A stretch of DNA of 64,000 nt from an uncultured Clostridia bacterium. GTDB lineage: Bacteria; Bacillota; Clostridia; TANB77; CAG-508. Positions 10,395-19,232 of the stretch are shown in pieces. The stretch covers positions 1 through 64,000 of the forward strand of contig CAPIEU010000005.1 in the NCBI GenBank assembly GCA_948630815.1, written 5' to 3'. Position numbers and translations under genes: made by a program. The notes below the pieces were generated by a model. The model made no database searches and was not told the DNA's origin. It saw only the letters and a program-made list of their open reading frames with translations. The first letter of the stretch is position 1, and each line of letters opens with the position of its first letter.

Positions 10395-10661
10395 TTAGTC
10401 TAAAGGTTTAATATTATCAAATGGCAATCCTCTAACTGCATTATTCCATGCACTATATAATTCCTCTTCGTGTAAAATTATCCATGCTTGTACTAATTTT
10501 AATTTTTTTATAGGCATAGAACCACTTAATAACTCTCCATCTATTCCAATAGAAGCTTCATATTCTCCATAATAAACATATATATGTGGTTTATGATGTT
10601 TATCATTGTCTAGAAATATTAATTTTATAATCATTCCTTGAAATCTACTTATTTCTGGCAT
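10395..10661 (-). CDS. DUF4160-family protein
   Basis: 88 aa. MPEISRFQGMIIKLIFLDN and HKPHIYVYYGEYEASIGIDG match DUF4160 (PF13711), where the His of 'HxPHIHV' is conserved; the end LHEEELYSAWNNAVRG is typical. Ribosome binding site AGGAG precedes the ATG. It is the first gene of a two-gene unit with the DUF2442 gene downstream. Confidence 0.75.
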   Translation of the reverse strand: MPEISRFQGMIIKLIFLDNDKHHKPHIYVYYGEYEASIGIDGELLSGSMPIKKLKLVQAWIILHEEELYSAWNNAVRGLPFDNIKPLD

Positions 10662-10792
10662 TATATTTCTCCTTTTTTTAATATTATAATTATACTATAA
10701 TATTATCATATGCCATCTCTTATTACAAGTATTTTTCCAGCTTTTATTGTAATTATGTGTAAAATATGTTATTATATTTCTTATCTATTTAT

Positions 10793-10815
10793 GGACGAGC
10801 GATGCTCACCCCCTA
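10793..10815 (-). repeat. GC-rich palindromic repeat (GAGCATCGCTC type)
   Basis: Reads TAGGGGGTGAGCATCGCTCG on the minus strand. It is a member of the short palindromic family that also occurs near 12.8, 19.6, 21.7, 35.0, 36.8, 39.3, 44.3 and 54.0 kb. Confidence 0.6.
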
Positions 10816-10831
10816 TAAGGAGAATAAAGAA

Positions 10832-11691
10832 ATGTTAGATGTTTTAATTGATACTTTAATTGACCGGTTTTAAATTACTTCCATTTTTATTTATTGCATA
10901 TTTAATAATGGAATATATAGAGCATAAAACCAGCGATAAAACTAAACATATAATTAAGAATTCAGGAAAATTTGGTCCCTTCTTGGGTGGAATTTTAGGA
11001 GTATTTCCTCAATGTGGATTTTCAGCAATTGCAGCAAATTTGTATGCTGGAAGAATTATTACTTTGCGGAACATTAATCGCAATATTTTTATCTACATCT
11101 GATGAAATGTTACCAATTCTAATTTCAGAAGCTGCACCAATTGATATAATTTTAAAAATATTAGGAATAAAACTTATTATAGGGATAATAGCAGGATTTA
11201 TAATAGATTTAGTTATAAATTTAACCACAAAAAACATAAAAGATGAAGAAAAAATAGGTGAAATATGTGAACATGAGCATTGTCATTGCGAAGAAGGAAG
11301 TATACTAAAATCTTCTTTAAAACACACTTTAAGCATATTTATTTATATATTCATTGTATCGCTAATATTAAATACTGTAATTCATTTTATTGGTGAGGAC
11401 AACCTATCAAATTTAATACTTAATAAACCAATTTTAGGATCAATTATTGCTGGAATAATAGGATTAATACCAAATTGTGCATCATCTGTAATTTTAACAC
11501 AGCTATATTTATCTAATGTTATAACTGCTGCTACAATGATTTCTGGTTTATTAGTAGGTGCAGGTGTTGGAATATTAATTTTATTTAGAGTAAATAAAAA
11601 TATAAAAGAGAATGCCAAAATTATACTTTTACTTTATGCAATAGGTGTAATTGCTGGAATTACTTTACAATTATGTGGTTTGCAAATTTAG
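10832..11691 (+). CDS. ArsP_2-type heavy-metal/arsenic exporter, two in-frame CGG (+1 shifts)
   Basis: About 285 aa when two extra C bases (10865 and 11067) are skipped. The start at 10832 has an AAGGAGAAT ribosome binding site; eleven codons later CGG interrupts LIDTLID, and the shifted frame continues GFKLLPFLFIAYLIMEY. The second CGG lies between GRIITL and GTLIAIFLSTSDEMLP. The protein has eight or more hydrophobic segments, the paired motifs FPQCGFSAIAANLY and IPNCASSVILTQLY, and a His/Cys-rich cytoplasmic loop (HEHCHCEE). This fits the 'putative 10TM heavy-metal exporter' family (PF11449). Substrate is inferred only. Without shifting, the product would be an 13-codon peptide. Confidence 0.8.
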
Positions 11692-11758
11692 TGAGCTTGT
11701 GTTATAATAATTAACGTAACAAGACAATAAAGTCAATGTATTAGAAAGGATTCAAATT

Positions 11759-11864
11759 ATGGGAAAACGGAATGGATATGGAAAAGTATCCTGATTGTGA
11801 AATTGAAGAAAAACGCAATAAGCATGGTGTACGAATTATTGTCTATGAAGAAAGAACTCCTTAA
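11759..11864 (+). CDS. Small protein (34 aa) revealed by CGG +1 shift
   Basis: After a ribosome binding site (GAAAGGA, about 8 bases upstream) an ATG opens MGK; the fourth codon is CGG, after which the normal frame stops eight codons later. Skipping the C at 11768 gives GMDMEKYPDCEIEEKRNKHG and then VRIIVYEERTP, ending at TAA directly in front of a terminator. Spacing, terminator and clean codon use support a real gene that ordinary gene calling would miss. No family recognised. It is downstream of, and co-directional with, the ArsP_2 exporter. Confidence 0.6.
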
Positions 11865-11880
11865 AATGGAGTTCTCCTTT
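11848..11880 (+). terminator. Terminator of the 34-aa gene
   Basis: AGAACTCC and GGAGTTCT arms, followed by CCTTTTCTTT. The left arm overlaps the last codons. Confidence 0.75.
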
Positions 11881-11912
11881 TCTTTATATGAAAAACATCA
11901 ATTTTTAATAAC

Positions 11913-12004
11913 AAAGTAGCGACACGTGAATGTAGGACGTTTTTGTTTTTCGAGATTTTCGAGAAAAACAAAAACGTCCTACATTCAGCAAGATGGAGCG
12001 GACT
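11913..12004 (+). repeat. 90-bp hairpin repeat, copy 3
   Basis: The most regular copy: AAGTAGCGACACGTG, arms TGTAGGACGTTTTTGTTTTT and its near-perfect complement, then CAGCAAGATGGAGCGGAC. Confidence 0.9.
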
Positions 12005-12035
12005 TACATAAGATATAATTAAATTCTTTTCTTTG

Positions 12036-12767
12036 TTATATTTCTAATATTTCCTTTACCCTATTTACATCTTCATCAGTTGCATTTGGAATATCTTCTA
12101 AACCGTACTTATATCCCATTTGCTCCCATTTAAATTTTCCCATATCATGATATTTTAGTATTTCTACTTTTTCTACATTTGATAAAGATTTTATAAATTC
12201 TTTTAATTTTAATAAATCTCCTTTTTCATCTGTAATGCTAGGAATTAATACTTGCCTAATCCACATTGGTTTATTAATACTATTTAAATATCTTGCAAAT
12301 TCTAATTCTTTTTCATTTGAAAAACCTACTAATTCTTTACATTTCTCTCTATTTATATGTTTTATATCTAGCAAAAATAAGTCTGTAAGTGAAATTAATT
12401 CTTTTATTTTATCTGTTATATCAACTATTCCTGAAGTATCAATTGCTGTATGTATTTCTAATTTTTTTAATTCTTTAAATAAATTAATTAAAAAATCCAC
12501 TTGTAATAATGGCTCTCCACCAGATATTGTAACACCGCCATTTGATGCTTTAAAATATGTACTATATTTTTCAATTTTATCTATAAGTTCAGTTACAGTA
12601 ACAATTTCTCCTGTATTTATATCCCATGTATCTCTATTGTGGCAATATTTACATCTTAAATGACATCCTTGCATAAACACAACAAATCTTATTCCTGGTC
12701 CATCTACTGTTCCAAAGGTTTCAAAAGAATGAATTCGTGCCATATTGGTTTTATCAAATCTTTCCAT
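12036..12767 (-). CDS. pflA: Pyruvate formate-lyase activating enzyme (radical SAM)
   Basis: 243 aa. It installs the glycyl radical on PflB using SAM and a [4Fe-4S] cluster. The cluster motif CHLRCKYC, with the preceding SFETFGTVDGPGIRFVVFMQG, is exactly that of PFL activases; TISGGEPLLQ and the later VWIRQVLIPSITD-like strand complete the partial barrel. It is directly downstream of pflB on the minus strand, separated by a GC-rich palindromic repeat. Anaerobic fermentation is implied. Start supported by the conserved N-terminus. Confidence 0.95.
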   Translation of the reverse strand: MERFDKTNMARIHSFETFGTVDGPGIRFVVFMQGCHLRCKYCHNRDTWDINTGEIVTVTELIDKIEKYSTYFKASNGGVTISGGEPLLQVDFLINLFKELKKLEIHTAIDTSGIVDITDKIKELISLTDLFLLDIKHINREKCKELVGFSNEKELEFARYLNSINKPMWIRQVLIPSITDEKGDLLKLKEFIKSLSNVEKVEILKYHDMGKFKWEQMGYKYGLEDIPNATDEDVNRVKEILEI

Positions 12768-12806
12768 TGTTTTCTCCCTATTTCATATATATCTTTATAA
12801 TTATAT

Positions 12807-12882
12807 GTAGGGGCAGGTCTTGTACCTGCCCTCTTATAATAAAAATGTTTAAGAATTGGGCAGGCACAAGACCTGCCCCTAC
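12807..12882. repeat. GC-rich palindromic repeat pair between pflB and pflA
   Basis: GTAGGGGCAGGTCTTGTACC, 28 bases of spacer, then the inverted copy GGCACAAGACCTGCCCCTAC. The two units can also pair with each other to form a long hairpin. Confidence 0.8.
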
Positions 12883-12898
12883 GTATATATTTCAAATT

Positions 12899-15133
12899 CT
12901 ATATTTTTTCATGTATTGTTCTATTAATTACATCTAATTGTTGTTCGCGTGTTAATTTTGTAAAATTAACAGCATATCCAGATACACGTATTGTTAATTG
13001 AGGATATTTTTCAGGATGTTCCATTGCATCTTCAAGTAATGCCCTATCAAATACATTCACATTTATATGATGTCCTTCTTGCATAAAAAATCCATCTAAC
13101 ATATTAACTAAGTTTGATACTTTAGTTTCTTCATCTTTTCCAAGAGTTCCTGGTGTAATTGAAAATGTATATGATATACCATCTTCTGAATATTCATATG
13201 GTAGTTTTGCAATAGAGTTCATAACTGCAAGTGCTCCGTTTGTATCTCTTCCGTGTATTGGGTTTGCACCTGGTCCAAATGGCTCTCCTGCTCTACGTCC
13301 ATCTGGTGTATTTCCTGTCGCTTTTCCATAAACAACATTTGATGTTATTGTTAAAATAGACATTGTTGTTTTCGAATTTCTATAAGTATTATATTTTTTT
13401 AATTTTTTCATAAATGTTTTTACAATTTCTACTGCAATATTATCTACTCTGTCATCATCATTACCAAATTTAGGAAAGTCTCCTTCTATTTTGTAATCTA
13501 CTGCTAAACCTGTTTCATCACGAATTACTTTTACTTTAGCATATTTAATAGCAGATATTGAGTCAGCTACTACTGATAATCCAGCAATTCCACAGGCCAT
13601 TGTTCTTAATATTTCTTTATCATGTAATGCCATTTCAATTGCTTCATATGAATATTTATCATGCATATAATGGATTGCGTTTAATGCTTTTATATAAATT
13701 TTTGCTACATAATCCATCATATTATCAAATTTTTCCATTACTTCATTATAATCTAAATATTCACTACTAATTGGTTCAAATTTTGGTGTTATTTGTTTTC
13801 CACTGTTTTCATCTCTACCACCATTAATAGCATAAAGAAGAGTTTTTGCAAGATTAGCTCTTGCTCCAAAAAATTGCATCTGTTTTCCAATTCTCATTGC
13901 TGAAACACAACAAGCAATTCCATAATCGTCTCCCCAAAACCTTCTCATTAAGTCGTCATTTTCATATTGTATTGATGATGTTTTAATAGATAAATCTGCA
14001 CAAAAGTCTTTAAATCCTTTTGGTAACCTTGTAGACCATAAAACTGTCATATTTGGTTCTGGTGCTGGTCCTAAATTTACTAGTGTATACATCATTCTAA
14101 ATGTATTTTTTGTAACTAATGTTCTTCCATCAATTCCCATACCACCTAATGATTCTGTTACCCAAACAGGGTCACCACTAAATAGTTCATTATATTCTGG
14201 TGTTCTTAAAAATCTTACAAGTCTTAATTTCATAACAAAATGATCCATTAATTCTTGTGCTTGTTCCTCTGTTAATGTACCATTTTTTAAATCTCTTTCT
14301 ATATAAATATCTAAGAAAGTAGATGTCCTACCAAGGCTCATTGCTGCTCCATTTTGATCTTTTACTGCTGCAAGATATGCAAAATATGTCCATTGTATTG
14401 CTTCTTTTGCTGTACGTGCTGGATTTGAAATGTCATAACTATATTTATTTGCCATAATTTTTAACTCTTCTAATGCAAGAATTTGATCGTGTATTTCTTC
14501 TCTATCACGTATTACCTCTTCTGATAAGTAATCAACATTTAAATTATCTAATTCCTCTTGTTTTTCTTTAATAAGTGCATCTACTCCATATAATGCAACT
14601 CTTCTGTAATCTCCTATAATTCTTCCACGACCATATCCATCTGGAAGTCCTGTAATTAAATGCGAACTTCTAGCAGCACGAATATCTTTTGTATATACAC
14701 TAAATACTCCATCATTATGTGTTCTTCTTATACTGTTAAATATTTTATCTACACCTTCATCTACTGTTCTTCCATATGCTTCACAAGATTTTTCTACAAT
14801 TTTAATTCCACCAAATGGCATAATTGCTCTTTTTAATGGAGCATCTGTTTGAAGTCCTACTATTTGTTCTAAATCTTTATTTATATATCCTGCTTCATGT
14901 GCTGATATCCCTGAAATAGTTTTAGTATCTATATCTAATACTCCACCATTATCTTTTTCAATTTTATATAATTCTAATACTGTTTCCCATAATTTTTTTG
15001 TATTTTTGCTTGGTTCTTTTAAGAATTCTTGACCCCCTTCATATGGTGTATAATTACTTTGAACAAAACTCCTAACGTCTATTTCTTCTTTCCATTTTCC
15101 TTTTTTAAAACCTTCCCATTCTTTAAATTCCAT
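12899..15133 (-). CDS. pflB: Formate C-acetyltransferase (pyruvate formate-lyase)
   Basis: 744 aa, full length. Converts pyruvate and CoA to acetyl-CoA and formate. The catalytic Cys pair is in YGIACCVSAMRIG; the glycyl radical site is the Gly of RVSGYAVNF near the C-terminus; GRGRIIGDYRRVALYG and the TPDGRRAGEPFGPGANP segment are also typical. Strong ribosome binding site (AGGAGG) precedes the ATG at 15133. It is the first gene of a unit with pflA. Codon use is AT-rich with no interruptions and no in-frame CGG. Confidence 0.97.
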   Translation of the reverse strand: MEFKEWEGFKKGKWKEEIDVRSFVQSNYTPYEGGQEFLKEPSKNTKKLWETVLELYKIEKDNGGVLDIDTKTISGISAHEAGYINKDLEQIVGLQTDAPLKRAIMPFGGIKIVEKSCEAYGRTVDEGVDKIFNSIRRTHNDGVFSVYTKDIRAARSSHLITGLPDGYGRGRIIGDYRRVALYGVDALIKEKQEELDNLNVDYLSEEVIRDREEIHDQILALEELKIMANKYSYDISNPARTAKEAIQWTYFAYLAAVKDQNGAAMSLGRTSTFLDIYIERDLKNGTLTEEQAQELMDHFVMKLRLVRFLRTPEYNELFSGDPVWVTESLGGMGIDGRTLVTKNTFRMMYTLVNLGPAPEPNMTVLWSTRLPKGFKDFCADLSIKTSSIQYENDDLMRRFWGDDYGIACCVSAMRIGKQMQFFGARANLAKTLLYAINGGRDENSGKQITPKFEPISSEYLDYNEVMEKFDNMMDYVAKIYIKALNAIHYMHDKYSYEAIEMALHDKEILRTMACGIAGLSVVADSISAIKYAKVKVIRDETGLAVDYKIEGDFPKFGNDDDRVDNIAVEIVKTFMKKLKKYNTYRNSKTTMSILTITSNVVYGKATGNTPDGRRAGEPFGPGANPIHGRDTNGALAVMNSIAKLPYEYSEDGISYTFSITPGTLGKDEETKVSNLVNMLDGFFMQEGHHINVNVFDRALLEDAMEHPEKYPQLTIRVSGYAVNFTKLTREQQLDVINRTIHEKI

Positions 15134-15180
15134 AAAAACCTCCTAAAACTTATCATTTATTTAAATTATATCTTTTTTAA

Positions 15181-15268
15181 GTCCGCTCCATCTTGCTGGA
15201 TGTAGGACGTTTTTGTTTTTCTCAGGGATCTTCGAAAAACAAAAAGTGCTACATCCACGTGTCGCTAT
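15181..15268 (-). repeat. 90-bp hairpin repeat, copy 4 (inverted)
   Basis: On the plus strand it reads GTCCGCTCCATCTTGCTGG at the left and CCACGTGTCGCTA at the right, the reverse complement of the other orientation. It lies upstream of pflB. Confidence 0.9.
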
Positions 15269-15347
15269 ATAGATACTAGTTTAAGTCCTAACAGCAACCC
15301 TAAAATTTATCGTTACCTATAATTCATAATAACATAAGAAAATTCTT

Positions 15348-16205
15348 TTAGCAATACAATATTTCTTTTATTTTATCTAAATTTTGTATTACACAATCAT
15401 AGCCATATTTATAACAACTATCTAGCTTTTTTGTATCAAGTAATCCTACTTTGTCTGTGTATACATTTAATACAAGATCACTCATTTCAAGGCTTTCTTC
15501 TGATATTTTACTTCCCATTATATCTATTGTTTTCATTACAATATCCATTATATTACTGTCTTTGGTTATTGGATCTGCATCAAATTTTACAGCTATTACT
15601 TTGTCTGCTCCTTGTTTTTTAACTTCATGTACTGGAACATTATCAAGTGCTCCTCCATCCATAAATGCGTGCTCTTTAAATTCGCAAGGAGTAAAAACAG
15701 CTGGAAAACTACTACTTGCTCTTACTGCTTTTCCTACTGTTATATCTGTAATATATTGTTCCTTATTTTCTTCATTTTCAGGTATTTTATTTGTTATTAT
15801 ATATTCCTTAGAGTTTGTAATATCGACCGTAGGAATAACAATTGGCATTGTTATTTGGCTAATTTTTTTAATTCCCTTTTTATAAGCTATTTTGTTATAT
15901 ATTGTTTCTAAATTTTTTCCTGATTTTAAACCTTTAAATGAATTTTTTTTATTAATCATAAAATTACCAATTCCAGATATGATTGGTCCTGAATTTATTT
16001 GTACTAATTCCTCCGAATATCTTTTAAATAATATGTATATATAATAAGGTGAATATCCCATAGCATATAAACTTGCAATCAAGCTTCCCGCACTAGTTCC
16101 TCCTATTATATCAATTTTAATATTATTATCTTCTAATGCTTTTAATACTCCTGCATGGGCTATCCCTCTAATTCCCCCACCAGATAATGCAATTCCTAAT
16201 TTCAT
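15348..16205 (-). CDS. Patatin-like phospholipase (RssA type)
   Basis: 285 aa. The N-terminus has the oxyanion loop GGGIRG, the nucleophile elbow GGTSAGS (Ser of G-x-S-x-G) and the catalytic Asp in FMDGGALDNVPV, giving the Ser-Asp dyad of patatin-like acyl hydrolases. Length and order match bacterial RssA/YlbK proteins, usually cytoplasmic lipid acyl hydrolases of unknown substrate. Single gene unit; a hairpin repeat lies downstream of its stop. Confidence 0.9.
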   Translation of the reverse strand: MKLGIALSGGGIRGIAHAGVLKALEDNNIKIDIIGGTSAGSLIASLYAMGYSPYYIYILFKRYSEELVQINSGPIISGIGNFMINKKNSFKGLKSGKNLETIYNKIAYKKGIKKISQITMPIVIPTVDITNSKEYIITNKIPENEENKEQYITDITVGKAVRASSSFPAVFTPCEFKEHAFMDGGALDNVPVHEVKKQGADKVIAVKFDADPITKDSNIMDIVMKTIDIMGSKISEESLEMSDLVLNVYTDKVGLLDTKKLDSCYKYGYDCVIQNLDKIKEILYC

Positions 16206-16344
16206 TTTATCACCTACTTTTATTATGATGATAGTATTTCCTATTTATTATATGTTTAAACAAGAATTAGTGATAAAAATAGTAATTTACTATTTTACTA
16301 TTTTATGTTATAATATATGTATAATTTAGTATTAGAGGTGTTTT

Positions 16345-16509
16345 ATGATTAAGTATGATGGTAGTGTAATAGTTATTTCCACTTCTTTACGGAAGATAAT
16401 TTCTGATTTATTAAATGAAGAAAATTACTCTGAAGAAAAAATTGAAGTTGAGCCACCTATTAGGAAATATTATAAGAAACATATGAAATACAAATACAAT
16501 AAGCACTAA
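16345..16509 (+). CDS. Small charged protein (54 aa), in-frame CGG read through
   Basis: Ribosome binding site AGAGGTG, ATG at 16345 and TAA at 16507, followed by a strong terminator. The product starts MIKYDGSVIVISTSL and ends in a very basic, Tyr/Lys-rich tail (KYYKKHMKYKYNKH). Codon 16 is CGG (16390-16392). Unlike the 20 shift sites, the downstream sequence is sensible only if the frame is kept; skipping C would stop after two more codons. It is therefore one of three exceptions in the window. No family recognised. Confidence 0.55.
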   Translation: MIKYDGSVIVISTSLRKIISDLLNEENYSEEKIEVEPPIRKYYKKHMKYKYNKH

Positions 16510-16511
16510 GA

Positions 16512-16545
16512 AAATCCCCCAAGTTTTATTTGGGGGATTCTTTTT
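16512..16545 (+). terminator. Strong terminator
   Basis: AATCCCCCAA and TTGGGGGATT arms followed by CTTTTT. Confidence 0.9.
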
Positions 16546-16613
16546 AAACTATTTTTAATGTTATAGTCCTTAATAAACTTTACTTTACAGTTTAAAAGAC
16601 TTTTTTACAAATT

Positions 16614-17627
16614 CTATTTATCTACTTTAAATTTTATATTAAAGTTTGGTTTATTTCTAGCAAAAAATACTCCACCAATAATAGCTATAGCACCAACTGT
16701 ACTTATAATAAAAATCACCATAACACTATTATTTTTTTTGTGTGCTTTTGTATCATCTTTTACTATACTTTCTTCATTACTAAAAATATCAATTTCGTTT
16801 CCTATTGTATTACTTGTATCTATTATACTATTATCTATTATACTATTATCTATTTTATTATTTATAGTATTTAATTCAATAACAGTATTATTCACATTAT
16901 TGGTATTCGTCTTATTTGTAGTAGTTGGTTTTTTTGTTGTTGTATTTACCTTATTATTGTTATTTGGTTTGCTACTATTTGTACTTCCTATTTGATTTGT
17001 GTTTCCAGTATTTCCTATTTGATTTCCTTGGTTTGTATTTCCTCCTGGAACGGTGTTTTCTGTTTGATTTCCTTGGTTTGTATCTCCACCTGGAACAGTA
17101 TTTTCTGTTTGATTTCCTTGGTTTGTATCTTCACCTGGAATTTCATTTTTATCAGTATCCTTAGCTTTTATGGAAATAGTCTTGCTTACATCTTTTATAT
17201 CTGTTAATTCTTTTCCATTTGCCACAGCCACTTTTTTCAAATTTATTGTAGTTTTCCCTGTTGCAGTCTCATTTACTTTAAATTTAAATTTAATTACAGT
17301 TTCATTTGTAGTTGCAAACCCATTATTTCTATCTGCTACAAATTTTCTAGTTTCTTCATTATACGAAGTAGACCAATTGTTCCCTCCAGTATATTCAATA
17401 CAAGTTAATAATTTTTTGTCATATTCAACTGTTCCACCAAAAGTAAATACTCCTCTATCTCCTTGTATATCATTTATTCCTATAGATAATTCAAATTCTT
17501 CCCCTTGTGTAATTTCTGTAACTGAAGTAATACTTGCAACACAATTAAGTGTTGCATATGCTTTTTGATACATAAATACTATTAATAATACTACTAAAAT
17601 TAAACCTATTTTCTTAATCTTTCCCAT
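16614..17627 (-). CDS. Surface protein with cohesin-like domain and Asn/Thr/Gly-rich linker
   Basis: 337 aa. Signal or anchor segment at about 5-25; a beta-sandwich at about 30-155 with cohesin/carbohydrate-binding character (ITQGEEFELSIGINDIQG, VFTFGGTVEYDKKLLTC, TVIKFKFKVNETATGKTTI); then a low-complexity linker with about three tandem copies of a GGDTNQGNQTENTVP unit; a second Asn/Thr-rich stretch; and a membrane helix at about 305-325 with a basic tail. Cohesin-type domains bind dockerins in cellulosomes, but no dockerin is in the window, so it may simply be an envelope protein. The linker repeats are visible as 45-base DNA repeats at 17020-17150. Ribosome binding site AGGAGT. Confidence 0.75.
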   Translation of the reverse strand: MGKIKKIGLILVVLLIVFMYQKAYATLNCVASITSVTEITQGEEFELSIGINDIQGDRGVFTFGGTVEYDKKLLTCIEYTGGNNWSTSYNEETRKFVADRNNGFATTNETVIKFKFKVNETATGKTTINLKKVAVANGKELTDIKDVSKTISIKAKDTDKNEIPGEDTNQGNQTENTVPGGDTNQGNQTENTVPGGNTNQGNQIGNTGNTNQIGSTNSSKPNNNNKVNTTTKKPTTTNKTNTNNVNNTVIELNTINNKIDNSIIDNSIIDTSNTIGNEIDIFSNEESIVKDDTKAHKKNNSVMVIFIISTVGAIAIIGGVFFARNKPNFNIKFKVDK

Positions 17628-17699
17628 TGTTCTACTCCTATAATTCTAATTTATATGATTATTTATTATAACATATATTTTGTTTCTATTTTAGATAAT

Positions 17700-17842
17700 T
17701 TATATTAATTTTTTGTTACAATTTAGTTACACAAAGTCTATTCCCATTGTTTGCTAACAAATTCTTAAAAATTTTTTTAGTGAAATGTTATAGAAGCTTT
17801 TTTTTGAATAGGAAAAATCTTCGATTATTTCTATTCAAAAAA
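17700..17842. other. Intergenic hairpin element B, related to the one at 58.4 kb
   Basis: This noncoding stretch shares blocks with 58350-58490: CAAAGTCTATTCCCATTGTT, then ATTCTTAAAAATTTTTTTAG, GTGAAATGTTA, GAAGCTTTTTTTTGAATAGG and the closing hairpin arm. Both lie between a co-directional upstream gene and the start of a minus-strand gene. It could be a leader RNA, a small RNA or a decayed mobile element; I do not recognise a known class. Confidence 0.45.
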
Positions 17843-17882
17843 AGTCCGTAATCTTGCTCAATTCTAAGATTACGGACTTTTT
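17837..17882 (-). terminator. Terminator of rpsF-ssb-rpsR
   Basis: AAGTCCGTAATCTT and AAGATTACGGACTT arms with T-runs on the minus strand, 12 bases after rpsR. Confidence 0.85.
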
Positions 17883-17894
17883 ATTAATTATATA

Positions 17895-18185
17895 TTAATT
17901 TTCAGCAAATGGTAACATAGCAATATGTCTACATCTCTTTATTGCAAGAGTAATATCTCTTTGATGTTTTGCACACGCTCCTGTTGCTCTTCTTGGTAAT
18001 ATTTTACCCTTTTCATTAATGAATTTTTTTAATTGATCTGGATTTTTATAATCTAAAACAAATTCTTTGTCACTACAAAGAGTACAAACTTTTCTTCTTA
18101 CTTTTCTAAATTTTGGATTAAAATCTTCATCTCCATTATTATTCATTCTATTATTTCTTCTATTATTTTGCTTTTTATCAGCCAT
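17895..18185 (-). CDS. rpsR: 30S ribosomal protein S18
   Basis: 96 aa, with the usual core preceded by a basic Asn/Arg-rich extension of about 20 residues. The core KVCTLCSDKEFVLDYKNPDQ, then ILPRRATGACAKHQRDITLA and IKRCRHIAMLPF are diagnostic. The CxxC and CxxH pairs suggest a zinc-binding (C+) form of S18. Last gene of rpsF-ssb-rpsR, where S18 binds next to S6 on the 30S platform. Confidence 0.97.
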   Translation of the reverse strand: MADKKQNNRRNNRMNNNGDEDFNPKFRKVRRKVCTLCSDKEFVLDYKNPDQLKKFINEKGKILPRRATGACAKHQRDITLAIKRCRHIAMLPFAEN

Positions 18186-18211
18186 TTTATAATTCCCCCC
18201 TAACTACTTTT

Positions 18212-18637
18212 TTAGAATGGTAGGTCATCATTTGAAGAAATTTCAAACTCTGGACTTGCTGAAGCTACACTTCCAAATGTGTTTTCAAAACTTCCTGTTG
18301 AAGAAGTATCTCCATCATGTTTGCTATCTGCAAAATATACTTCTTCTGCAATAACTTCTGTTACATAATGTTTTTGTCCTTGTTCATCATCCCAAGTTCT
18401 TGTTTGAATTCTTCCAATAATTCCTACTTGTTGACCTTTCTTAAAGTATTTACTACAAAATTCTCCAGTTTTACTCCAAGCAACTATGTTTATAAAGTCT
18501 GCTTGTCTTTCTTCACCTTGTTTTGTAAATCTTCTATTTACTGCAAGTGAAAAACTTGCAACTAATGTATTTGTATTTTGAGTATATCTAACTTCTGGAT
18601 CTCTTGTTAATCTTCCCATTAAAATTACTTTGTTCAT
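18212..18637 (-). CDS. ssb: Single-stranded DNA-binding protein
   Basis: 141 aa. OB-fold motifs MNKVILMGRLTRDPEVRYT, VASFSLAVNRRF, FINIVAWSKTGEFCSKYFKKG and the acidic C-terminal tip NDDLPF, which recruits DNA-repair partners, identify SSB. It lies between rpsF and rpsR as in most Bacillota. The tail is shorter and less Gly/Gln-rich than in E. coli. Confidence 0.97.
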   Translation of the reverse strand: MNKVILMGRLTRDPEVRYTQNTNTLVASFSLAVNRRFTKQGEERQADFINIVAWSKTGEFCSKYFKKGQQVGIIGRIQTRTWDDEQGQKHYVTEVIAEEVYFADSKHDGDTSSTGSFENTFGSVASASPEFEISSNDDLPF

Positions 18638-18744
18638 ATTTTTTTACCTCTTACCTTTCTAAGGTTTCCTATCAAGCAATCATAACTACTTGTATTTTTC
18701 ACTTTTCAATTTTACATTTACAAATATATCCTATATGTTGTAAA

Positions 18745-19029
18745 TTAGTCTTCTTTTCTTACAACTATGAATTTTATTATTTCATCTGTAATTCTATAAT
18801 TTCTTTCTAATTCTGCAATAAGAGTTGGTTTAGCTTCGAAATGTATTACAACATAATATCCTTCTTTATTCTTTTTTACTTCATAAGCTAATTTTCTTTT
18901 TCCAAGCTCATCAACAGATTCTACTTTTCCTTCAGTATTAATCAAGCTAGAGAATTTGTTTATAAGGTTTTTAATTCCTTCTTCCTCTATACTTGGATTA
19001 ATAATGATAACACTTTCGTATTTATTCAT
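18745..19029 (-). CDS. rpsF: 30S ribosomal protein S6
   Basis: 94 aa. MNKYESVIIINPSIEEEGIK, LGKRKLAYEVKKNKEGYYVV and the C-terminal beta strand FIVVRKED are characteristic. First gene of the operon; ribosome binding site AGGAGGTGATATA before the ATG. The leader between 19030 and 19110 holds an AAAAAGCTTAGCTTTTT palindrome; S6-S18 autoregulation through the leader is known in many bacteria, but I cannot confirm the binding motif here. Confidence 0.97.
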   Translation of the reverse strand: MNKYESVIIINPSIEEEGIKNLINKFSSLINTEGKVESVDELGKRKLAYEVKKNKEGYYVVIHFEAKPTLIAELERNYRITDEIIKFIVVRKED

Positions 19030-19161
19030 TATATCACCTCCTTATGGATAAATAACCCACACTTCCCTTAGTATGAGTAAGGAAAAAAGCTAAGCTTTTT
19101 TTCTAGTCTTTGTTATTTTACCATATATATCCACTTTTTGCAAGTGTTTTTAAAAAATCAC

Positions 19162-19190
19162 TTGCAATTTTAATTTTTATATGTTAGAAT
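19162..19190 (+). promoter_or_regulatory. Sigma-A-type promoter of rpsT
   Basis: TTGCAA, 17 bases, TAGAAT, ending 42 bases before the rpsT start. Confidence 0.6.
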
Positions 19191-19232
19191 ATTATGCGTT
19201 AAGTTTAGTTATACTTTTAAGGAGGTGCAAAT

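Noticed and set aside
10079..10661. Firm toxin-antitoxin call for DUF4160-DUF2442
   Set aside because: The pairing is common, but the sequence shows no toxin motif; kept as a family assignment only.
7907..12004. CRISPR array from the spaced 90-bp repeats
   Set aside because: Spacing is thousands of bases with genes between, and both orientations occur.
16614..17627. Cellulosome scaffoldin
   Set aside because: Only one cohesin-like domain, no dockerin partner and no cellulase in the window. It has a membrane helix at the C-terminus and a low-complexity linker, so a general surface protein is more likely.
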